This document shows, piece by piece, positions 27,335-34,397 of a stretch of 64,000 nt of DNA. The stretch's first letter is position 1. The number at the start of each line of letters is the position of its first letter. The notes under the pieces are model-generated. The model did no database searches, had not been told where the DNA came from, and saw only the letters and a list, made by a program, of their open reading frames with translations. Origin of the DNA: SB11 sp943370295 (GTDB taxonomy: Bacteria > Bacteroidota > Bacteroidia > UBA8524); the NCBI GenBank assembly GCA_943370295.1, contig CALRQL020000001.1, forward strand, positions 124,001 to 188,000, given 5' to 3'. The position numbers and the translations under genes were made by a program.

Positions 27335-27681
27335 TGCCCATTAATTGGAAAAACATTACTCAACTTGAAGAGTTAGAGTTAATCAGCATCCAAAGTCATA
27401 AAGTTCCTGTTATTATCTTTAAACATAGCACACGTTGTAATATTAGTGCTGTGGCCAAAAACCGACTGGATGGTAATAATACGGCAAACGATGAAGAGTA
27501 TTACTACTTAGATTTATTAAGTTATAGGGATATTTCTACTGCTATAGCCCAACGTTTTCAGGTAAATCATGAATCTCCTCAATTGTTATTGATTGTTGAT
27601 GGAGAGTGTGTGTACGAAGAGTCACACATGGGCATCAACTTTAAAGAGTTAGCAGAGCAAATTTCCCAACTCAAAAAATAA
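27334..27681 (+). CDS. ytxJ: YtxJ-type monothiol bacilliredoxin
   Basis: 115 residues, thioredoxin-like. It carries the family signature FKHSTRCNIS with the single active Cys35, followed by YYLDLLSYRDIS, QRFQVNHESPQLLLI (with the cis-Pro region) and a C-terminal GINFKELAEQI. YtxJ/BrxC-like proteins remove bacillithiol from S-bacillithiolated proteins, so the organism probably makes bacillithiol, as many Bacteroidota do. It overlaps the small lipoprotein stop codon (TAATG) and is followed within 52 bp by the Cys-rich secreted protein gene. Confidence 0.88.
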   Translation: MPINWKNITQLEELELISIQSHKVPVIIFKHSTRCNISAVAKNRLDGNNTANDEEYYYLDLLSYRDISTAIAQRFQVNHESPQLLLIVDGECVYEESHMGINFKELAEQISQLKK

Positions 27682-27732
27682 AATCTTTTTAAAGGCAACT
27701 TTGCTGTTTTCTGATGTATCTATTTTAATAGA

Positions 27733-28116
27733 TTGAGAAGAATAACCTCCATATTATTACTTTTAACCCTCTTATTTCCTTTTGCTTTGCGCTTAGGCGT
27801 AGTAGGTAATTACCTAATAAACAAAACCTATTATGCAACTGTATTGTGTGAAAACAAAGACAATATTGAAATGGATTGCGAAGGTAGTTGCCAATTGAGG
27901 GAAGAGTTAAATGAAATAGACTTACCAATGGCCAACGGCAGGAATACTCCTGCAAGGGAGCATTTTGAGATTTCGGTATTTATAGTACACAATTGTTTTA
28001 ATGTTCTTATACCTCCTTCCAACTCTACGGTATTATACAATCGAGAGAATAGTGGGGCTCCATCAAATAGTGCATCTGATTTTTTTCATCCGCCTGAACA
28101 ACTAAATTTTTCATAA
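27733..28116 (+). CDS. Small secreted Cys-containing protein, copper/metal-cluster associated
   Basis: 127 residues from a TTG start; I find no ATG in frame that would retain the signal segment. The N-terminus is hydrophobic (ITSILLLLTLLFPFALRLGVV) and is followed by YYATVLCENKD, then MDCEGSCQLREEL. The C.N.D..E..C.G.C.L pattern is a recurrent one in small Bacteroidota proteins encoded beside copper and TonB-receptor genes. The function is unproven; a periplasmic metal-binding role is inference from the cysteines. The downstream neighbour is an MbnP-like lipoprotein, which supports a metal-handling cluster. Confidence 0.65.
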   Translation: MRRITSILLLLTLLFPFALRLGVVGNYLINKTYYATVLCENKDNIEMDCEGSCQLREELNEIDLPMANGRNTPAREHFEISVFIVHNCFNVLIPPSNSTVLYNRENSGAPSNSASDFFHPPEQLNFS

Positions 28117-28224
28117 AAAACTTAATTAGCTCAACCTTGGGTTAGTGCCGTTACGCTTAGGCATTGGCATTTCACTTTTTTAACAAAGCGGAGAAATTTA
28201 ATTCTTACACCACATTTATTAGAT

Positions 28225-28998
28225 ATGAAAAAATTAGCAGGTTTTGCGGCTGCACTGGTAGTGCTCGCATTTATAAGTTCATGTAAAAACAACGATAACA
28301 AAAACGATAACCCCACTCCAACAGAGCAAAAGGGGTCTGTTACTATTGAGTTTGATCATAAATTCGGCACGGCTGAATTTGCATTAAATACAGCGTTTAC
28401 TACGCAATCATCAGAGCAACTTACATTTACCAATGTAAGGTATTACATCACTAATTTTAAACTTCAAAAAACCGACGGTTCGTATTGGGTTGCTCCTGAA
28501 AGTTATTATTTGGTTGATGTGGCTAAAACCAACGGAACCTTGCTAACCATTGCCAATGTTCCTGCCGGCGATTACAAGGGCGTGAGCTACACAATAGGGG
28601 TAGATAGTATTCGTAACGTTTCTGGTGCGCAAACAGGAGCTTTAGACCCCGCAAACGGCATGTTTTGGAGTTGGAACACGGGGTATATTTTTATGAAGTT
28701 TGAAGGAACATCCCCACAATCATCAAACGGTGGTTTTTCATACCATGTGGGCGGTTTTACAGGTGTAAACAACACTATTCGGGAAAACAGCCATGCTTTT
28801 GGAGCCACCAACTTACAAGTAAAAGCAAGTGCTACCTCAAAAATACACATGATGGTTGATGTGCAAAAAGTATTTGACGGTGAGCACGAGACTATAAAAG
28901 TGGCTACCTACAATATGATTCACATGCCTGGTGCAAATGCTGTAAAAATTGCTGAAAATTTTCACCATGCCATAGAGTTTGACCACGTACACAACTAA
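28225..28998 (+). CDS. MbnP family copper-associated lipoprotein
   Basis: 257 residues with signal peptide and lipobox (LAFISSC, Cys20), a low-complexity linker rich in Asn/Asp, and the MbnP-like domain. Diagnostic segments are SVTIEFDHKFG, LTFTNVRYYITNFKL, DYKGVSYTIGVDSIRN, FWSWNTGYIFMKFEG and a C-terminal His-rich ENFHHAIEFDHVHN. MbnP proteins bind copper and use a kynurenine made by the di-heme partner MbnH. No mbnH-like gene is adjacent, as the next gene is osmC on the other strand. The His-rich tail and the upstream Cys-rich protein fit periplasmic or outer-membrane copper handling. Confidence 0.85.
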   Translation: MKKLAGFAAALVVLAFISSCKNNDNKNDNPTPTEQKGSVTIEFDHKFGTAEFALNTAFTTQSSEQLTFTNVRYYITNFKLQKTDGSYWVAPESYYLVDVAKTNGTLLTIANVPAGDYKGVSYTIGVDSIRNVSGAQTGALDPANGMFWSWNTGYIFMKFEGTSPQSSNGGFSYHVGGFTGVNNTIRENSHAFGATNLQVKASATSKIHMMVDVQKVFDGEHETIKVATYNMIHMPGANAVKIAENFHHAIEFDHVHN

Positions 28999-29040
28999 AT
29001 TTCAAACGGATTTACCTGTGGTAGTGCCAAGGAGACTGTT

Positions 29041-29156
29041 TCAAAAGTAAGGGGTTGAAACCCTCTTCTGTTACAATTACCTTTTTGTGAAGGGCTTAAG
29101 TCCTTCACAAAAAGGTAATTACAAAAGCGATAGGTTTTAGCCTATCGTGGCAAAAA
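29041..29156. repeat. Dispersed palindromic repeat, copy 2
   Basis: The same unit as 24331-24446. The central palindrome has one change that converts a pair into a G-T/G-U wobble, and the third hairpin (cgatagg / cctatcg) is perfect here although it is imperfect in copy 1. A 9-bp terminal match, tcaaaagta at 29041 against tacttttga at 29170-29178, could be a terminal inverted repeat; it is absent from copy 1. It lies between mbnP-like and osmC, convergently transcribed, where it could act as a terminator. Confidence 0.85.
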
Positions 29157-29218
29157 GCACCGTAAAACATACTTTTGATTCGGCCCCTTTTATTTAGGGT
29201 TAAATCAGAGGATAAGCC

Positions 29219-29626
29219 TTATTGGTAAACAAACTCAACCGCCTGCTCAATTTCAGGGTTCAGGCTTTTGGCAACAGGGCAGGTAATGGCCGTATGTTCT
29301 AAGATTGCTTTCTGCTTATCTGTATAGTTTTTACCAGTAAAAGTAATCACCACGTCAATTTTTATAATACGGCGGGGGTCAGAAGCCATGTGTTTTTTCA
29401 CTTCTATTTTCGTGCCGCTCATGTCAATTTCATGTGTATTGGCAGCAATACCCATCAGCGTTAACATGCAACTGCCAAGCGCTGCAGTTACAGTATCCGT
29501 AGGAGAAAAAGCCTCGCCACGCCCGTGGTTATCAACGGGTGCATCGGTAATAAAAGTTTTGCCCGAAGCAAGGTGGGTAGCTTCGGTTCTTAAATCGCCC
29601 AAGTATTTTATTTCAGCAGTAAACAT
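29219..29626 (-). CDS. OsmC/Ohr family peroxiredoxin-like protein
   Basis: 135 residues from the ATG giving MFTAEIKYLG; a longer upstream frame has no family resemblance. Family features are the GRGEAFSPTDTVTAALGSCMLTLM stretch with the first conserved Cys, and the second conserved Cys in TAITCPVAKSL near the C-terminus, about 60 residues later. OsmC/Ohr proteins reduce organic hydroperoxides using this Cys pair. It is convergent with the MbnP-like gene and divergent from the beta-barrel gene at 29703. Confidence 0.9.
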   Translation of the reverse strand: MFTAEIKYLGDLRTEATHLASGKTFITDAPVDNHGRGEAFSPTDTVTAALGSCMLTLMGIAANTHEIDMSGTKIEVKKHMASDPRRIIKIDVVITFTGKNYTDKQKAILEHTAITCPVAKSLNPEIEQAVEFVYQ

Positions 29627-29702
29627 TTTTGGCACTTTTTTCGTTATTTTTGAATAGAGAGTAGCCGTTCGGCACCCGTCAATTTTTAACAAAGATAAAT
29701 CA

Positions 29703-30452
29703 ATGTGGTGGTATAGAGTTATAATCCGTGTCGTACTTTTTGGCGTGGTTGCTGTGCATACACCACAACAGGCGTGGGCTCAATTAATCAACGATAACGA
29801 GTACAATCGTGAATTTTCTTTCGGTTTAATGGCTCACCCGCGTGGTGTTGGGCTTGATTTACGCTTCGGCCGTTATATCTCCGAAGGACGCGTTGAATAC
29901 CTGGAAGCCGAATTTCTTTCGATAAGACACCCCAAAGAAATCCGTATTTTTAATACCGGCATCACTAATACCAGCCCTTACACTTACGGCAAGGCCAATT
30001 CGGCGTATATAGGCCGTTTGGGTTATGGTAATAAGTTTATGTTGTCTGAAAAGAAGCTTAAAAATACAGCATCCATAAGTTTTAATGTTGCAGCTGGCCC
30101 CGTGTTTGCTGTGCTTAAACCCGTTTACCTTGATTTGTTAGTAACCGATGTAAACAACAATAATTTTGTAGTAACCAAAAAGGTGACCGCCGGTGCTGAA
30201 ATTAATCAGAACGATGTGATTGGCAATTCGCCTTTTTCAAAAGGGTTTAACGAGCTTTCATTTAGGGTGGGCGGCTTTGCTAAAGCAGGCTTTAATTTTG
30301 ATTGGGGAGATTTTACCGATGAAATTAAGGCCATTGAAGTTGGTGTATATGTAGATGCTTTTCCTCAACGGTTGCCGTTGATGCTTTACACTGAAAACAA
30401 ATATTTCTTCCCTTCGTTTTATATTTGCGCTGTTTTTGGCAGCAAGTGGTAA
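29703..30452 (+). CDS. Conserved outer-membrane beta-barrel-like protein
   Basis: 249 residues with an N-terminal signal segment (VIIRVVLFGVVAVH...AWA then Q). Repeated amphipathic strands follow: FSFGLMAHPRGVGLDLRFGRY, YLEAEFLSIRHPKEI, AYIGRLGYGNKFML, ISFNVAAGPVFAVLKP and a terminal YFFPSFYICAVFGSKW. The aromatic C-terminus and Gly-rich strands point to an outer-membrane barrel. I do not recognise a named family. The lipA gene starts 42 bp downstream on the same strand and may be co-transcribed. Confidence 0.7.
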   Translation: MWWYRVIIRVVLFGVVAVHTPQQAWAQLINDNEYNREFSFGLMAHPRGVGLDLRFGRYISEGRVEYLEAEFLSIRHPKEIRIFNTGITNTSPYTYGKANSAYIGRLGYGNKFMLSEKKLKNTASISFNVAAGPVFAVLKPVYLDLLVTDVNNNNFVVTKKVTAGAEINQNDVIGNSPFSKGFNELSFRVGGFAKAGFNFDWGDFTDEIKAIEVGVYVDAFPQRLPLMLYTENKYFFPSFYICAVFGSKW

Positions 30453-30494
30453 AAAACTTGTCTTGCTTACACATCCAATCAAAAGGACTTTATT

Positions 30495-31373
30495 GTGATA
30501 GAACTTCCTATAGTTAGTGATACACCCCGCACCAAAAAGCCTGAATGGCTGAAGGTGAAGTTGCCAACCGGCGAAAATTACCGCAAAGTGCGTAAGCTGG
30601 TAGATGAAAACAAGTTGCACACCATTTGCGAAAGCGGCAATTGCCCGAATATGGGCGAGTGCTGGGGCGAGGGTACAGCTACGTTTATGATATTGGGCAA
30701 TATATGTACCCGCAGCTGCTCGTTTTGTGCAGTAGCTACAGGCAGGCCCACTGAATACGACCTTGACGAACCCCGTCGAGTGGCGGATGCCATAAAATTG
30801 ATGGGCGTTAAGCACGCTGTTATTACCTCGGTAAACCGTGATGAGTTAAAAGATTTGGGTGCTACCGTTTGGGCGGATACTATCCGTTTGGTAAAAGAAG
30901 AAAGCCCCGAAACTACGCTTGAAACCCTGATACCTGATTTTAAAGCCCGTTGGGAATTGCTTGAATTGGTAGCTAATGAACGCCCCGAAGTGATTTCGCA
31001 CAATATGGAAACGGTGAAACGTTTGTACCGCAAAGTGCGCCCACAAGCTAAATACGAACGCAGCCTTGAGCAAACCCTCCGTACCAAAGACTTAGGCATA
31101 CGAACCAAAAGCGGGATTATGCTGGGTTTGGGCGAGACTGATGACGAGGTATTTGAAATTATGGACGACCTTGTAGCCCACGGATGTGATGTGCTAACGC
31201 TTGGCCAATACCTGCAACCTACTAAAATGCACTTGGATGTGGTGGAGTTTGTTCACCCTGATAAGTTTGCATACTATAAAGAGGTGGGATTGAGCAAAGG
31301 TTTCAACTATGTTGAAAGCGGCCCAATGGTTCGCTCGTCATACCACTCTGAAAGACATGTATATCCTGTTTAA
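30495..31373 (+). CDS. lipA: Lipoyl synthase (radical SAM)
   Basis: 292 residues from a GTG start. It inserts two sulfurs into octanoyl chains on the E2 and GcvH lipoyl domains. The auxiliary [4Fe-4S] cluster ligands Cys45, Cys50 and Cys56 lie in CESGNC....C. The radical-SAM CxxxCxxC motif is Cys71, Cys75 and Cys78. The C-terminal RSSYHSE supplies the serine ligand of the auxiliary cluster. Other family landmarks are HNMETVKRLY, KSGIMLGLGE and TLGQYLQPT. It sits between a beta-barrel gene and a Crp/Fnr regulator; no lipB is adjacent. Confidence 0.97.
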   Translation: MIELPIVSDTPRTKKPEWLKVKLPTGENYRKVRKLVDENKLHTICESGNCPNMGECWGEGTATFMILGNICTRSCSFCAVATGRPTEYDLDEPRRVADAIKLMGVKHAVITSVNRDELKDLGATVWADTIRLVKEESPETTLETLIPDFKARWELLELVANERPEVISHNMETVKRLYRKVRPQAKYERSLEQTLRTKDLGIRTKSGIMLGLGETDDEVFEIMDDLVAHGCDVLTLGQYLQPTKMHLDVVEFVHPDKFAYYKEVGLSKGFNYVESGPMVRSSYHSERHVYPV

Positions 31374-31446
31374 TAGGGAGTTATCCTGATACTTTCTTTT
31401 TACCAATGGGTAGGTTTTGCTATCTTTACCATAATAAAACCCATTG

Positions 31447-32124
31447 ATGGAGTCAGTTAAATACTGGTATTTACGCAATCACACTATTTTTGATGCTCTT
31501 ACTGACGATGACTATAAACAGTTAGAGTGGCTGGTGGCGTTTAAAACCTGTACCAAACACGAGTTTATTTATTTCCCCGAGGACGAAGTACGCAAGGTGT
31601 ATTTTGTGAAACGGGGCAACGTGAAACTGGGTTATTACGACGATGACGGCAATGAGATATTGCTGGACGTACTGAAAGAAAACGACATTTTCGGGCAGCT
31701 GGGTTTGGAGGAGAATAATAGTAATCATGGTTTTGCAATGGCTATGGGCAATGATACGGTGTTGTGCAATTTTAATGTATCGGAGTTTGAAGCCATGCTT
31801 AAAACCCGCCCTATGCTGGCCGTTAATTACTCAAAACAGGTGGGTAAGCAACAAATGACGGTAAGTCGTCGCTATTCATCGTTACTGTTTAAAGATGCCC
31901 GCACCCGTTTGGTTCAGTTTTTTAGAGAGTGGGCAGAAGAAGAAGCCAAAGGTGTTACCCAAAACATCGTGCTTAAAAACTACCTTACCCAACAAGAAAT
32001 TGCTGCCCTAAACGGCTTGGCACGGCAAACCACCGCCCGTATTTTAGGCGAGCTAAAGGAGCAAAACCTTTTAGATGTACGCCGTAGAGAGGTTTTAATC
32101 CCTTCGATAGAATTACTTAAATAA
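31447..32124 (+). CDS. Crp/Fnr family transcriptional regulator
   Basis: 225 residues; the ATG at 31447 is preferred over a TTG one codon upstream. Residues ~1-130 form a cyclic-nucleotide-like beta-roll (FPEDEVRKVYFVKRGNVKLGYYDDDGNEILLDVL, IFGQLGLEE). The C-terminal winged helix has LTQQEIAALNGLARQTTARILGELKEQNLL. The Fnr N-terminal four-Cys cluster is absent (I see only isolated Cys such as in FKTCTKH), and there is no canonical cAMP-binding RxTR motif, so the ligand is unknown. A TATCTTTA sequence at 31421-31428 may be its -7 element. A perfect FNR-type inverted repeat lies just after its stop codon and in front of the next operon. Confidence 0.9.
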   Translation: MESVKYWYLRNHTIFDALTDDDYKQLEWLVAFKTCTKHEFIYFPEDEVRKVYFVKRGNVKLGYYDDDGNEILLDVLKENDIFGQLGLEENNSNHGFAMAMGNDTVLCNFNVSEFEAMLKTRPMLAVNYSKQVGKQQMTVSRRYSSLLFKDARTRLVQFFREWAEEEAKGVTQNIVLKNYLTQQEIAALNGLARQTTARILGELKEQNLLDVRRREVLIPSIELLK

Positions 32125-32133
32125 TTTCTGCTG

Positions 32134-32153
32134 TTTGTCACATAGCTGACAAA
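32134..32153. promoter_or_regulatory. Candidate Crp/Fnr operator
   Basis: A perfect inverted repeat, tttgtca - 6 nt - tgacaaa, centred at 32143.5. It lies between the Crp/Fnr gene and the YHS operon. The size and arms resemble FNR-type sites (TTGA/TGTCA half-sites). Relative to the -7 element at 32173-32180 it is centred near -41.5, the class II activator position. Confidence 0.65.
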
Positions 32154-32172
32154 CGCCCGTTTCAACCCTTTC

Positions 32173-32180
32173 TACCTTTG
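32173..32180 (+). promoter_or_regulatory. Bacteroidota -7 promoter element of the YHS operon
   Basis: TACCTTTG, an exact match to TAnnTTTG, 20 bp before the YHS start codon. A clear -33 TTTG at the usual spacing is missing, which would fit an activator-dependent promoter. Confidence 0.6.
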
Positions 32181-32199
32181 TTTCATAATTCTGACGGTG

Positions 32200-32658
32200 A
32201 TGAAAACAATATTGGTATTTTTTCTTATGGCTACTGTTTTTGCAAGCCCCTTGCAAGACGATGCTGTGAGAAAAAAACATTACAACCACAGCGGTAGCCT
32301 TGCTATTGAGGGTTACGACCCTGTGAGTTATTTCTACGGGGCACCCAAAAAAGGGAGTAAAGACAAAAGCTATACCTACAAAGGCATTACTTACTACTTT
32401 GGGAATGGGGTGTATTTGGATTTGTTTAAAAAGAATCCTGAAAAATACGAACCCCAATACGGCGGTTGGTGTGCATACGCAATGGGAAATGATGGTAGCA
32501 AGGTAGAGGTTGACCCTGAGACTTATAAGTTGGTAGATGGTAAGCTGTACCTGTTTTACAATGCCTATTTAACCAATACTAAAAAGAGCTGGGATAAGGA
32601 CGAAACGAACCTGAAAACCAAAGCCGATAAAAATTGGGCTGAAACACTAAAAAAATAA
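32200..32658 (+). CDS. Secreted YHS domain protein
   Basis: 152 residues from the ATG at 32200 (a GTG one codon upstream is possible). It has a signal peptide MKTILVFFLMATVFA and a YHS-type domain: IEGYDPVSYF, KSYTYKGITYYFGNGVYLDLFKKNPEKYEPQYGGWCAYAM, then VDPETYKLVDGKLYLFYN. YHS proteins often accompany copper- or heme-handling systems; the single Cys in GGWCAYA is the usual site. The gene is first in a run with a DoxX-like protein and an Omp28-like thioredoxin-fold protein, spaced by 4 and 7 bp, so this is an operon, probably under the adjacent Crp/Fnr regulator. Confidence 0.85.
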   Translation: MKTILVFFLMATVFASPLQDDAVRKKHYNHSGSLAIEGYDPVSYFYGAPKKGSKDKSYTYKGITYYFGNGVYLDLFKKNPEKYEPQYGGWCAYAMGNDGSKVEVDPETYKLVDGKLYLFYNAYLTNTKKSWDKDETNLKTKADKNWAETLKK

Positions 32659-32662
32659 AACG

Positions 32663-33064
32663 ATGAATAGAACTACTGTAATTGTTTTGTGGGTTTGCCG
32701 CTTAGTAGCCGCCATTCTTATGCTGCAAAGCCTTTTCTTTAAATTTTCCGGTGCACCTGAGTCGGTGTATATATTCTCTACTCTTGGCATGGAGCCAGTA
32801 GGACGTATTGGTAGCGGAGTAGGGGAGTTGATTGCCTCAATATTATTGCTAATCCCGGCAACCTCATGGTTGGGCGCATTGATGGGATTGGGGGTAATAT
32901 CGGGTGCTATTTTTTTTCACCTTACCAAGTTAGGAATTGAAATACAAGGCGATGGCGGCCAACTATTTATTTATGCCGTCTTAGTATTTATAAGCTGCGC
33001 CATAGTAGCATGGATAAGCCGCCATCAGATACCTGTAATCAAAACCCTTTTTAACGCTAAATAA
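32663..33064 (+). CDS. DoxX-like integral membrane protein
   Basis: 133 residues with four predicted membrane helices at roughly residues 7-27, 50-68, 70-92 and 98-116, and conserved glycines in the first two helices (FFKFSGAPESV, GRIGSGVGELIAS). This size and topology fit the DoxX/DoxD-like family of small quinone- or thiol-associated membrane proteins. It starts 4 bp after the YHS stop and is followed within 7 bp by a thioredoxin-fold protein, a combination that suggests electron transfer or oxidative damage defence. No catalytic residue is obvious. Confidence 0.8.
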   Translation: MNRTTVIVLWVCRLVAAILMLQSLFFKFSGAPESVYIFSTLGMEPVGRIGSGVGELIASILLLIPATSWLGALMGLGVISGAIFFHLTKLGIEIQGDGGQLFIYAVLVFISCAIVAWISRHQIPVIKTLFNAK

Positions 33065-33071
33065 TAAACTG

Positions 33072-34088
33072 ATGAAGAAGATATTTTTAATAGCATCCGC
33101 AATTCTTTTGTGCCTTTCGTCATGGGCGCAGCAACGAAGAGTATTGATAGAACAGTTTTCGAACGCCAGTTGCCCTACTTGCGCATCGTTTAGTCCGCAA
33201 GTGTATGACTTTGCTGACCAAAATCCTGCAAATGCAGTAGTGATTACCTATCACGTACCCTTTCCATATACGCATGATTCTCTGCATTACGAAAACCCCA
33301 CGGATGCCCTTTCACGTTCGGGGAAATATAACGTGGCAGGTACCCCGACATCAGTAATCGACGGCGGTTCTTACAACGGTTCAACCAGCGTACTCCTGAG
33401 CTCATTGGCCTCAAGAATTAACCAACGTATAGCCGTCGCCCCGCAATACCAAATTGAAATTAAGAACCTTCGAATAATTAATGGCAGGTTTAATGGTCGT
33501 GTAGTTTTTACCTCTGCAATGGATAACTCTGCTACAGATGCAAAAGCCTATGTTGTTTTGCTTGAAAGGGGAGTGCCGAAAACAGCATATTTAGCTTCAC
33601 CCGGTCGCAATGTTGAAAGCGTATATAAGAATGTAATGCGGTCGATTTTTCCTTCAACTTCAGGAGCTACTTTGGTTAACAAACAACTTGGCGGGCAAGA
33701 CAGCCTTGAATTAGATATTTCTATTTTAAACGTAAAATCACTTTCGCAACTGCGCGTAGTGGCTTTTGTACAAAATAATGCAACCAAAGAAGTATATCAG
33801 GCCAGCTATGCAGATATGCAAGGCCAAATAACCAATGTTGATGACATTGAAACATTTGCAGGTACATGGGGGTATGATGTTGCGGGCAAGCAATACCATG
33901 CTGCATTTAGCGCGCCTGTTGTAGAAGGTAGCATTGTAGTAACTGATATTACAGGAAAAGAGATTTTGATACAACCGCTTAACGGACAAACAGCAGTGCT
34001 GGATGTTTCAGCCTTATCAAGTGGGTTTTACTTAGCTACCGTGCGCAACGGAACTATTAGTCATACTACCAAGTTGTGGGTTCAGTGA
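33072..34088 (+). CDS. Omp28-like thioredoxin-fold protein with T9SS type A sorting domain
   Basis: 338 residues. Signal peptide MKKIFLIASAILLCLSSWA then Q. The thioredoxin-like domain begins RRVLIEQFSNASCPTCASFSPQ, with a CPTC redox motif and a cis-Pro-type AGTPTSVIDGG about 80 residues on. A beta-rich Omp28-like middle follows. The C-terminal ~70 residues (IVVTDITGKEILIQPLNGQ, LDVSALSSGFYLATV, TTKLWVQ) form a type A T9SS sorting domain, so the protein is surface-anchored or secreted. It is the third gene of the YHS-DoxX operon. A disulfide-active role is likely from the CPTC motif. Confidence 0.85.
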   Translation: MKKIFLIASAILLCLSSWAQQRRVLIEQFSNASCPTCASFSPQVYDFADQNPANAVVITYHVPFPYTHDSLHYENPTDALSRSGKYNVAGTPTSVIDGGSYNGSTSVLLSSLASRINQRIAVAPQYQIEIKNLRIINGRFNGRVVFTSAMDNSATDAKAYVVLLERGVPKTAYLASPGRNVESVYKNVMRSIFPSTSGATLVNKQLGGQDSLELDISILNVKSLSQLRVVAFVQNNATKEVYQASYADMQGQITNVDDIETFAGTWGYDVAGKQYHAAFSAPVVEGSIVVTDITGKEILIQPLNGQTAVLDVSALSSGFYLATVRNGTISHTTKLWVQ

Positions 34089-34090
34089 GG

Positions 34091-34390
34091 TTACAGATCA
34101 GTTTTATATTTTTTGCGCGATATAATTTTTTCCTGTTGACGCTTTAGTATTAGTTGAGCAATTAGCAGCGAATGTTGGTTAAAGGGGGTGGTTTCAATCA
34201 CCTCCTTTACTTTTTTTTCCGATACATCAATGCGGTACAGCAAATTCCAAAGCTTGTTCAAATCGTAATCAATCAGGTATTGCACTTCTTCAGCAATCCG
34301 TTTCACAAGGGCATCGTAAGTATATCCGCCTTCTTGCAGTGCAAAATAAGGCGTGAGAGATTGGGTAATATCTTGTAAATCGTCGGCCAT
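34091..34390 (-). CDS. Conserved small protein of unknown function
   Basis: 99 residues, predicted mostly helical and soluble: YDALVKRIAEEVQYLIDYDLNKLWNLLYRIDVSEKKVKEV. No motif is recognised. It lies 7 bp upstream of, and on the same strand as the membrane glycosyltransferase-like gene in the reverse order (the glycosyltransferase is transcribed first), so it is probably the last gene of that operon. It is convergent with the Omp28-like gene. The helical WNLLYRID pattern is the main recognisable feature. Confidence 0.65.
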   Translation of the reverse strand: MADDLQDITQSLTPYFALQEGGYTYDALVKRIAEEVQYLIDYDLNKLWNLLYRIDVSEKKVKEVIETTPFNQHSLLIAQLILKRQQEKIISRKKYKTDL

Positions 34391-34397
34391 ATACTAT

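Noticed and set aside
30578..31108. 176-residue minus-strand frame across lipA
   Set aside because: Lies fully antisense to a strongly supported lipoyl synthase; Arg/Ser-rich content typical of a shadow frame.
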